From Liquidambar formosana (lineage: Eukaryota > Streptophyta > Magnoliopsida > Saxifragales > Altingiaceae), in the NCBI GenBank assembly GCA_039720395.1, contig CM077831.1:13483803-13547802 (forward strand): a stretch of 64,000 bases of DNA, given 5' to 3'. The notes beneath the pieces were generated by a model. It searched no databases. It was given only the letters and a program-made list of their open reading frames with translations, and was not told the DNA's origin. This document shows positions 54,579 to 64,000 of the stretch, piece by piece; within the stretch, counting starts at the first letter, position 1; each line of letters begins with the position of its first letter. Position numbers and translations under genes: made by a program.

Positions 54579-57500
54579 TCATACATAATACTTCTTTAAT
54601 TGATACAAATTGGCAGGACGAGCGAACTCGATCCCATCCAAATCCATAAGTCGAACAGCTCCTGCTGGCAATATCTCCTTGATGACGTACGGTCCACCCC
54701 AACTTGGTTTGAACTTTCCTCGTGGATCGAAAATTGGAGCTCAGATCTCTTTCAATACCAAATCCCCTTTCTTTAAGCCTCTGTCCTTGACGTGTTTGTT
54801 GAATGCCCTCGCGACTCTTCTCTGGTACCCTTGCACATGGTAGAGAGCCCTCAATCGCCTTTCATCTAGCAATGCCAACTCGTCATAACGACTTTTGATC
54901 CAGTCCACCTCTGCTAGCTGACTTTCCATTGCAACCCTTAACGAAGGAACTTCCAATTCCACTGGCAGAACAGCCTCCATCCCATACACTAGCGCATACG
55001 GCGTAGCCCCTGTTGACGATCTGACTGACGTTCTGTACCCCCATAATGCCAATGGTAGTTTCTCATGCCAATCAGTGTACGTGTCAGCCGTTTTCTGTAA
55101 TATATTCTTGATGTTCTTGTTGGCGGCTTCCACTGCGCCGTTTGTCTGCGGGCGATACGGGGACGACAAGTGATGAACGATCTTGTACTTCTGCAAGAGT
55201 TCTTTGGTCTCCTTCTGGAAATACTGACCGTTATCTGTAATGACCTCATGCGGTACCCCATATCGGTAGATAATGTTGAGCTGTATGATTTGCGCCACCT
55301 TTTTAGCATTCAAAACTTTGAAGGAAGCTACTTCCACCCACTTGGTAAAGTAATCGATGGCTACCAAAATGTATTCATGACCATTGGATGCCTTCGGCTT
55401 AATCTGTCTGATGATATCTATTCCCCATACTGCAAACGGCCATGGAGTTGACATGCTTGTCAGGGGCATGGAGGGCAAGTGTTGTCCGTTGGTGAAGAGT
55501 TGACACTTATGGCACTTCTTGACGTGGGCATAGCAATCCCTTTCCATTGTAGACTAGTAATACCCTAGTCTCATGATCTTCTTAGCCAACATGTATCCAT
55601 TCATATGCGGAGCCCCCACTCCTTCATGGATTTCTTCGATGAGTTTCCTGGCTTCTTCCTCCGTGACACACAGCAAGTGAATTCCGTTGTAAGATCTCCG
55701 ATACAGTTTTCCTCCGCATACCACATAATGGCTTGCCAATCTTCTCAGCGTTCGCCTATCCACGCGAGATGCTTCCTCTGGATTCCCTTTCCTCGATAAG
55801 CCTTCTTATGTCATAAAACCAAGGGTGGTTATCTGTTACCTCTCCTTCTCGAATGGAACAGCAATAAACAGGTTTTTCTCTGCATTCGATCATGAGTGGT
55901 TTCATGCTTCCTCCTTCTGGTATCTCCACCATTGAAGCTAGAGTCGCTAAGGCATCAGCGAACTGATTCTTGTTTCTCGACAAGTAATTGAACTCGATCT
56001 CCGCGAACTCTTTGGTCAGTGCTTCCAAATAGGCATGATAGGGTAGCAGCTTCTCATCGCGAGTCTTCCACTCCCCTTTTATCTGACAGATGATCAATGT
56101 TGAATCTCCGAACACTTCTAGTTCTTTTATCTCCAACTCTAACGCAGCTTCCAATGCTAGGATGCAGGCCTCATACTCCGCTATGTTGTTGGTGGCTTCG
56201 AACCCCAATTTGACTGCTAAAGGCGTGAAGGCTTCTTCGGGTGAGACCAGTAGCACTCCTATGCCATAACCTCTTCTGTTTGCAGCTCCGTCGAAGTAGA
56301 CTTTCCAAACCCTTTTCTTGATTTCCAGGATATCTTCGTCGGGGAACTCGTCATTGAATTGGGTTGATGATGACACAGGATAGCTTGCCAAATGGTCTGC
56401 AATGACACTTCCTTTAACAGACTTCTGCGCCAGGTACTTTATGTCGAACTCATTGAGAAGAAGCGACCAACGAGCGATCCTGTACGATAGGACTGGTTTT
56501 TCTAGCAAATACTTCAAAGGATCCAATCGACTTATCAACAGGACTTCGAAAGACATCATGTAATGACGGAGTTTCTGGGTAGCCCATACCAATGCTACGC
56601 AAGCCTTTTCTAGCGCATTGTACTTTACTTCATAATCTGTCATTTTCTTACCCAAGTAGTAGATGGCATTTTCTTTTTTCGACCCTTCAAGGTATTGAGC
56701 TAACATAGCTCCCGTTGCGGTTTCGGTAACCGTTAAATATAACAGTAATGGTTCACCTTGCCGCGGGGGAACCAAGATTGGGGGGTTGCTCAGATACCTT
56801 TTAATGGTCTCAAAGGCTTCTTGACAATCCTCATTCCATTCCTTGGAAACGCCTTTTTAAGTAGCTTGAAAATTGGCTCGCATACCATGGTCAGATTGGC
56901 AATAAAACGACTTATGTATTGAACTCTCCCCACAAAACCCCGGATCTGCTTTTCCGTTCTTGGTGGCTCCATCTCCGTGATAGCTTTTATCTTCCCTGGA
57001 TCAACTTCAATTTCCCTCTGAGTGATCATGAAACCCAACAGCTTCCCTACGGTGACTCCAAAGGCACACTTCTGAGGATTCAATCGGAGGTTGTACTTCT
57101 TTGCCCGTTCTAGGAACTTCTCCAATGCCGCGAAATGTCCTTCTCGGTCTACAGATTTGACTATCATGTCGTCCACATACACCTCTACTTCTTTATGGAT
57201 CATATCATGCAATAGGGTCGTAGCAGCTCTTTGGTAAGTAGCCCCAGCATTTCTCAAGCCAAAAGGCATTACCTTGTAGCAATACGTGCCCCACTGCGTG
57301 ATAAAAGCCGTCTTTTCCATGTCTCGAGGAGCCATCTTTATCTGGTTGTAACCGGAGAACCCATCCATGAAGGAGAGAAGAGCATGGCCTGCTGTACTGT
57401 CCACCAATACATCGATATGTGGTAGAGGGAAATCATCTTTTGGGGTTGCAGCATTAAGGTCGCGGAAGTCAACACACATTCGCACTTTCCCATCTTTTTT

Positions 57501-57954
57501 AGGCATAGGCACTATGTTAGACAGCCACTCAGGGTACTCCACAACTTGGAGAAACCCGGCATCTAATTTTTTAGTTACCTCTTCTTTTACTTTCAAAGCC
57601 CATTCTGGTTTTAATCTTCTTAATTTTTGCTTTATAGGCTTTTTAGTGGGATTAGTGGGGATGTAATGTTGCACAATATCTGGATCAATACCAGGCATAT
57701 CCTCATAAGACCATGCAAAGGCCTCTACATTGGCTTTTAGAAGTATTATCAATTTTTCTTTTTCAGCAAGTGAGAGAGTTATCCCAATTTTAATTATCCT
57801 TGGCAATTCATCTGTCCCTAGATTGATTGATTCCAATTCATCCATGTTAGGTTCGGTAACGCCCCTTTTCCTTTGCTCGACGAGCTCCGGGGGGACGTCA
57901 TTCCTAGGATCTATATCCATGCCATAGATATCCATAGAAGAGAGAAAGGAAACA
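54579..57954 (-). pseudogene. pol: pol of E2: RT, two RNase H regions, integrase
   Basis: RT is complete across the segment deleted in E1 (HIDVLVDSTAGHALLSFMDGFSG) and keeps YVDD. Dual RNase H and HHCC plus D-D-E integrase motifs match E1. Lesions are frameshifts near 56850 and 55790, TAG at 55554-55556 (TGG in E1) and TGA at 54741-54743 (CGA in E1). The end is TGA at 54579-54581. Together with gag-protease the ancestral frame would be about 2,200 codons. Confidence 0.9.
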
Positions 57955-58123
57955 CTGTAAATAATGACAAGAAACACACTTTATTGACTGAACTAACAAA
58001 ACAAAACAAAGAAAAGAAAACACATGTGCCACAACTAGGGAACGACTCCTAACTCCACAAGGTGGGCTAGGCGGACACACTTTATTTGAAAGGAAAGCTA
58101 AGATAAGCTACTAAGGAACCTAC
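57955..58123 (-). other. Likely intron between protease and pol in E2 (169 nt)
   Basis: Donor GTAGGTTCC at 58123 and acceptor ATTTACAG at 57955 (minus). Splicing restores the same frame as in E1 (DSS-F-VSFLSS), which supports it as a conserved feature. Confidence 0.65.
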
Positions 58124-61100
58124 AAACTACTATCAGGTAAGTCGAGATCCTCGCCCTCAAGAACTTCTGCAATGGCACCCTCTTCAAGATACCAATTAAG
58201 GAGCGGTATGGCTGCATGGTGAATTGAAGAACACTCGAGATCTGATTCCTCTACAGCAAGAACCATATCTTGAAACATTGTAACCATGGCTTCCGAATCC
58301 ATCTGTTCTGCCCAGTCCTCACTCTTCTTTTCCCAATAGTCATCATTGATTGCTTCATCATCAACCATTGTTGCAGTGATGGGATAGCACTCAGTAAAGA
58401 ATATTTCGAACCCTGGAACTCTCGCCTTGGTTGCTTTGTCAATGGATGGTTCGGGGAATCCACAGAATAGAAAGTCCTCCCCTTCCTTAACAAAGTAACC
58501 ATTCAAAGTAGGTCGGTATGGCGAGATTCTAATATCTGGCATCCTCCCTTCTGCTTTTGCTTTGACCCTTTCTTTGCTTCTTTGCAACATCTCCATACGG
58601 TCCTTCTTGGAAGGCTCATACCCCAATCCGAAGGTATAGGTGACAATGCGGTTCTGAACGGATACCGGTATGCCTTGCTGACGGCGTCCTAGTCCCATGC
58701 CTGGGAAGAAACTCATTTTCTTCATTATGTTCCCCACATGCAAATTGCCATGAGGGCAAAAGTCGAGGGGTATCAACTCTCTCTGTTCCGGTTCTTTCTC
58801 TATGCATTGAACATACTCGAACCCAGACAATGGTGCTCCAACGGGCTCGGGCTTGATCTCGCAAATGGGTACCCCTGACGACTTCAAGTCATAATCACCT
58901 TAGAATGTGGCAATGGCCCCTTCATAAGGGAACTTGACTTTTTGGTGCAATGAAGAAGGGACAGCCCCTGCAGGATGAATCCAAGGTCTCCCCAACAAGA
59001 GATTGAAGCACGACGGGACATCCAGCACTTGGAACTCCACTTTGAATTCTGTAGGCCCCATAATCAGTGGCAAAGTGACCACTCCAATCACCTCTCTATG
59101 GGTGTTATCATAGGCTCTCACTGTTTGCCCGGATGGCACGAAGTTTGTTGGATCCAACCCCAAAACGGTGGCAGTTCTGAGAGGGCACACATTAAGAGCG
59201 GAACCATTGTCGATCAGGACTGTCGGAACCCTCTTTCCCATGGTGTTGACAGTGATGTACATGGCTTGTGAATGGCTAGGTCCACTTTTAGGTAGGTCTG
59301 CCTCTGAGAACACAATGGTTGAGTTCTTCGAGGTTGGATTCACCAAGTTCACCAAATTTTCTGGAGATGTGTCAACAGGAACCTGTATCTGGTTGAGCAA
59401 CTTCAAGATAGTCTGACGGTGCTTGTAAGAGGCCATGAGCAAACCCCATATAGTGATGTTGGCATTAGTCTTTCTCAATTGCCTAAGCACTTCGTCCTCC
59501 TCTTTTTGCAAGTCGAGGTGGCGATTACCTTCCAAGTCTCCCAATGGGTTGTCAGATTCTAAGTGCGGAGGCTTGAAATGGCGACCCCCTCTAGTTATGT
59601 GCTCCACCTCGTCATCGCTCATCCACATATCATCAATCTCACCTACATCACCCATGAGGTCATCCCATGTGATTGTGTCGATCTCTTCCACTTGGACTTC
59701 CTCTAGTAACTCATCCCAACTTGTGGGGATTATAGCCTCATCAGGGATGGGGTCGGGGTAGAGTACATAGTAATCAAACTTTCTGGACGACTCTCCCAAC
59801 AAACCCACTTTAGGATCTCCTGCCTCGAACCTTTCTTTCAATTGTCACTGCATGGACTTCTTTGGCAATACCAAATCCTTTTGATCAATAAGGTCTTGAA
59901 CTACCTTTTTCAGTATAACACAGTCCTCCGTATCATGTCCGGGCGCCTGATGGTACAAACAGAATTGGTGAGGAGTCGAAGGCCTTGGCTTTGAATGGCG
60001 TGGCAATATGAGCCCTTTATCACAACATTGGTGGAAAACTTGAGTCAAGGTCATGGGAAGCGGCGTGTATTGCCTTATGGGTTGATGGGATTGGGACGAG
60101 CCAAGCTCGATGGCATTTATGTTGTTGGGAGGAGGCATATTGTGAGTGGGGAGGGGATTTCGAGTGACATTTGGGCGATTTGGTGCGGTGGGTGGTGAAA
60201 TGATCTGCTTGTCTAGCAAATCTTGGATTTCATGGCGGAGGCGGTAACAACGGTTGGTTAGATGGCCTTTGGCTTGGTGGAACTTGCAATATTCATTTAC
60301 ATTGTAGTTTTTGCGCTAAGGGCTAGGTGGTGGCCTTGGGTCAAGGGGTTTCAGGAGGTCACGGCTCCTCAGCTTTTCAAAAACTCTTTCGAGTGGCATG
60401 TATAGCTCGGTGAATTGGCGAGGTGAGGTGGAGTCATTTAGGGAGAAAGGGCGAGTGGGTTGGGTAATGGTATTGACCTCAGCATTGGGTTTTCCTCTAA
60501 AGTTTGTCCTTCGACTCCTTTGGACCTCCTCCGTTTTGATTGTTCCATCGGCGATTGCATCTTCAACTTGTGTGCTAGCCCCAACAAGAGCCTTGAAGTT
60601 CGGAAAGTAGTGAGCAAAGAGGTGCTTGTGATATACGGGCAGCAAGTTCTTCACTACCAACTGAATCTGTTCTTCCTCATTCGGTCTGTCTGTCATCTTG
60701 GAAGCCTTTTGTCTCCACCTAGTGATGAAGGCGGAGAAAGTCTCATTAACCCCTTGCTTAGTGGTTTCCAAGTCCCTTCGCGTGACATCCACTTCAGTGT
60801 TATACTTGTAATGGTTCGTGAATGCATTGCACACATCCTCCCAAGTCTTGGTTCTATTCTCCTCTAATGACAAAAACCATTTCAAGGCGGAACTCGCTAA
60901 TGACTCATGAAACATTTGAGCCAATAACTCATCGTTCGCCCCTCGAGGGTGCATAGCTCGCACATACATCTTGAGGTGGGTTTTAGGACAACCAATCCCA
61001 TCGAATTTTTCCAACTCCGGCATCTTGAATTGTAACGGGATGCGAGCCTTTGGGAACAAAGACAAAGTGCGGATGTCCACCATATCATCAGACCTGCGGA

Positions 61101-61428
61101 TTCCCTTCAGAGTTCGTTCTAAGGCCTCGACCTTGTTTGCCAGGACGGTTGAGCTCTCCCTTGATGTGGCTTTGGTTTCCCCTTCCTTGGTCTTGGGTAG
61201 TTCTCCCCCTTCTCCTAATGGTTCCTCAGTGGATTCAGACTCATTGGATCCTTGATTGTTATCAGTGGCACGGGCCCTAGATTCAGGTTCAGAGTTCTTC
61301 TGTTGAAGGTCTTGAGCTAACTTGAGTGCGGTCTCGGATACCTGGGTAGTGTGATCAAGCTTTTCCATGATAGCTTTCAAAGTAGCCTCAAGGTTGAAAC
61401 CCCGGTTGCTAGTTCTTTCTTCAGCCAT
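58124..61428 (-). pseudogene. gag: gag-protease of E2
   Basis: The start codon is at 61428 (MAEERTSNRG); the frame is open upstream without another ATG. Gag core, two CxxH-type finger motifs (the second CLYHQAPGHDTEDC), protease VLIDNGSALNVCP and the Tat-type C-terminal region (FFPGMGLGRRQQG) are all present. Stops are TAG at 60316-60318, TGA at 59845-59847 and TAA at 58900-58902. Confidence 0.9.
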
Positions 61429-61766
61429 ATCCGACTCAGTGACGGAATCAGCACTGACTAGGCGCCCTTGTTGATTGCGGATCCAAGCCAGCACGTCTCT
61501 CCCTCTAACATAGGGTAAATACTCAATTTTTCAGCCTAAGGGTCCATCCTAAGCTTCCATAATTATCTCAAAATCTTTACAACGTACACCCTTAATTAGT
61601 TCTCTTAACCAATTACCCTTGCAGGGGTCATAGGGAAGGGTACATATTAAGGATGTAGGATGTAAAGTTTCCTTTAATTACCCACTCAATCAACAAAGCA
61701 TGGCAACACATCACAAGCACGGCAGCATATCATCACAACATCGTGTGTGCATATAGGTGATCCAAC
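61429..61766 (-). other. E2 leader, gag-proximal part
   Basis: Non-coding leader, homologous to 38152-38500 of E1. The copia target CCAAC is at 61762-61766. Confidence 0.6.
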
Positions 61767-63419
61767 TGTTGGGAATCAAACAAGAGGGAAAAATCGAAGT
61801 GCGGAATATAAAAATTTTTCCTGCGATTCCCAATCCCATGAATCTAACTATGCATAACACAAAATCAAACCCTAACTACAAAGAGGGTTAGAACACTTAC
61901 AGAATTTTTGTCTTCTCCTTTTTGCTCCAAGCCTTGATTCCGGACAGCGGTGAATGAGCAGCCCAAGTGTGCTGCCTCCAACGGTATCCACACCTAGCTA
62001 GAGCTTCAAGTCGTTTCCTTCTTTCCCATGCTGTTGCTAGAGTAGGAGAAGAGAAGAGAGAGAGAGAGGGAGGCTGGAAATTCTGGCCAGCCCTTGGTGT
62101 CTTCTAAAAAGTCATGATGTCACACATCATAGTGTGACTTAAATAGTCCACACTAAAGGGGCCGGCCCTAGGGGGGAAACCCTTTTAGGGTTTTATGCAA
62201 TTTCCCTAAATTGCACAATAACCCCTATTGTTTATATCAAATACAAACATGGCCTCAAAGAACTATTCTTTATGCACTCATACCCTTTCTCTCATAGACT
62301 TAAAAGTTCATCTTGCATGATCAGTGTGTGACCCATTGGGTTCACATCATCAAGTAGTAGGAATAGCACGAGGTGTGCACAATGGAACTCTTTCCATTTA
62401 GGGTCTAATTGGAACTCCTTCCAATTCCCTAATTGATTATAACTCATTTATATCAATTAGGGCTTCTACTAACCATGAGTAACACCTAGCATATGGCTCA
62501 TGGTGTGGTCCTTAATGAGGTGAATATTGATTTACAAAGAACCCTTCTGTTATAGTTTATAGGTTACAATTGCATCCTTCCTTCAACACAATGTCTCCAA
62601 TTGAACTAATAGGACATGGAAGTCTATCAAGTCCCTAGTTCAATTACTTTATACTCATTCATAAATATCAACTCATTGATGAACTCATGAAACTCTTTTC
62701 ATATTCATCCTACCATGGCCATGGATTTAATGAGTTATATTATGAATGCTATATGAGACATTCTCTCTCTTTTTCCTGAGAGTGATGGATCCCTTGTTGA
62801 TCACTCACATGCCTTCATACACATAGCAGTAGGGCCAATGAACACCTTTGCAAACCCCTGAATAGGATTTGCACTTAGTGTTATCAAACTTCTAAAGCTA
62901 CATGCATAAGGCAACTATGGTGTCTCAGGTCTAAGGATTACTTGTACCACTATAACAATGAGAAACTGATTGACAAGCAGGATAAAACTCCATTCAGTTT
63001 ATCTCATATCTTTGGTCACATTCAGTGTATCTGTTCTCGTAATAGGCACCCACTTGTTGGTTGTAGTGTCTCCACACAAATAACTTGAGACTAGCTATCC
63101 TCCTATAGAGTCAACCTAACAAGTGCTAGTCCTATGGTTCATTACTGTCCATCATAGTGAACCTTCAACTAGGAATGCTTTAGGAGTTTAGTACAGAGAT
63201 ATATCTATAGTCTCAAAATTACAACTCTTTGTAATTCCATATTCTCAACTCTAACTCCATGGACATATTATGTAAATATAAATGATGCATATAAACATAA
63301 TAGAATAAGCCCTTTTATTAAATCAATAATAAATGTGACATACATAAATGAAATCAAATGATTGTTCCTAATCCCTAAACAATCATCTCTATAATTGGCT
63401 CTAGGGCATAATCCTAACA
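61767..63419 (-). mobile_element. Copia solo LTR in E2's leader
   Basis: The 1,653-bp LTR (TGTTGGGAATCA...ATCCTAACA) is flanked by CCAAC at 61762-61766 and 63420-63424. It is the same family as the copia LTRs in E1 but more diverged and at a different site, so it is a separate insertion. Confidence 0.9.
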
Positions 63420-63844
63420 CCAACGGTGTCCTAGAAGGCCCATTACATGCAATTCTTTCTTTTAAGAGGGTAGGCTAGGGTCCTCAACTTTGCTTGTACC
63501 AATCTTTATACCTAACCACATGTGACATCAGGAATGTCGCATGGGTCCAGCAGTACGTGATTGATCCATTTGATATACCCAAGGGTACTTGGAAAGAGAG
63601 GTTTGATAGCTTCGCCCAACACATGGAATCAGGAAAACCAAGGTCGAACTAGGCTATCAGTTGGCAAGGATACATCGAGGGACAATCGAGTGATCATGCA
63701 ACAGTAGCGCACACAATGCAATAAATGAAAGCACACAATCAAGCGGATGCAATGTGATTGATTTTAATTAACAATAAGAAATTAATTTAGCCCAATCAAA
63801 TTAAATGAGTCTAGCCCTCGACATCCCCAGTGGAGTCGCCAAAC
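63420..63844 (-). other. E2 leader (PBS-proximal) and primer binding site
   Basis: The PBS (minus) is TGGCGACTCCACTGGGGA at 63824-63841, three bases from the LTR, the form I associate with Ogre elements and tRNA-Arg. The stretch also holds the leader sequence that carries the TTGGC copia target in E1 (here TTGGA near 63589). Confidence 0.75.
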
Positions 63845-64000
63845 TGTGAACCCACGAAAAAGAAACGCAGAGCCCACAAGGGTTTGGCAAAATGATAATA
63901 GGTATGAAAGACAACAAACAAAAAGGAGTCGCCACCTCATTTTTTAGGGAAAAGAGGAAAACCACAAAAATGTTTTATTTTCAAAACCACATGACTCCAT
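63845..64000 (-). mobile_element. Start of E2's 5' LTR (continues outside the window)
   Basis: Begins TGTGAACCCACGAAAAAG and continues with GGAGTCGCCACCTCATTTTTT. It matches the end of the solo LTR at 9840-9959 in reverse complement, showing that E2 and that solo LTR belong to one subfamily. Confidence 0.85.

Larger units (their letters stand above)
13194..64000 (-). mobile_element. Outer Tat/Ogre-type Ty3/gypsy element E2 (runs off the window)
   Basis: The parts are the truncated 3' LTR (13194-15996), tandem-repeat zone, antisense mobile-domain gene, antisense DUF7745 gene (split from its TATA box by E1), pol, intron, gag-protease, leader with a copia solo LTR, PBS (63824-63841) and the start of the 5' LTR (63845). 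Removing E1 (21380-52929 plus one GAGGG) and the copia LTR restores a collinear element of the same plan as E1. Its coding regions carry many stops and frameshifts, so it is the older and immobile host of the nest. Confidence 0.85.

Noticed and set aside
1..64000. CRISPR arrays, rRNA, tRNA or bacterial-type operons
   Set aside because: None was seen. The tandem arrays lack spacer structure, and tRNA-like sequence is limited to primer binding sites.

Overview
This window is plant nuclear DNA made almost entirely of transposable elements. I see no ordinary host gene. The evidence is Ty3/gypsy elements of the Tat/Ogre type with multi-kilobase LTRs, a Ty1/copia family with a tRNA-Met type primer site, a Mutator-like (MULE) transposase with a Ulp1-like protease gene, spliceosomal introns, and plant-only protein families (plant mobile domain and DUF7745). 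An angiosperm is certain; which one cannot be read from this sequence.

Layout. 1-1594: two LTR fragments of the Tat family in opposite orientation. 1595-13193: a MULE region. It holds a Ulp1-like gene piece (+), a degraded MudrA-type transposase (-) and then an inverted second copy of the Ulp1 gene and the transposase 3' end. The arms are about 2.1 kb. One arm is split by a clean 2,645-bp solo LTR (7315-9959, target duplication TATATG). 13194-64000: an outer Tat element, here E2, on the minus strand. Its truncated 3' LTR is at 13194-15996 and its 5' LTR runs off the window from 63845.

Inside E2 sits a complete second element of the same superfamily, E1 (21380-52929, minus strand, target duplication GAGGG). 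E1 landed between the TATA box and the start codon of one of E2's antisense genes. The leader of E1 holds a degraded copia element plus a 2.6-kb duplication that carries a solo copia LTR. The leader of E2 holds another copia solo LTR (61767-63419).

Both Tat elements have the same plan, read in their own direction: LTR, PBS, leader, gag-protease, a short intron, pol (RT, RNase H, a second RNase H, integrase), a purine-rich tract, then two genes on the opposite strand (DUF7745 and a seven-exon plant-mobile-domain gene), a tandem-repeat zone and the other LTR. In E1 the DUF7745 gene is intact and the mobile-domain gene is open for 552 codons, although gag-pol is broken. In E2 all of these genes are broken.

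The most unusual signals are structural. A 60-82 bp GC-rich palindrome lies upstream of the LTR promoter and upstream of both antisense genes in each element (eight copies). Two further stem-loops in the LTRs show paired base changes between copies. The degraded copia interior carries three stem-loops with an identical loop and different but self-complementary stems. The MULE inverted duplication has the form of a natural silencing locus such as maize Mu killer.
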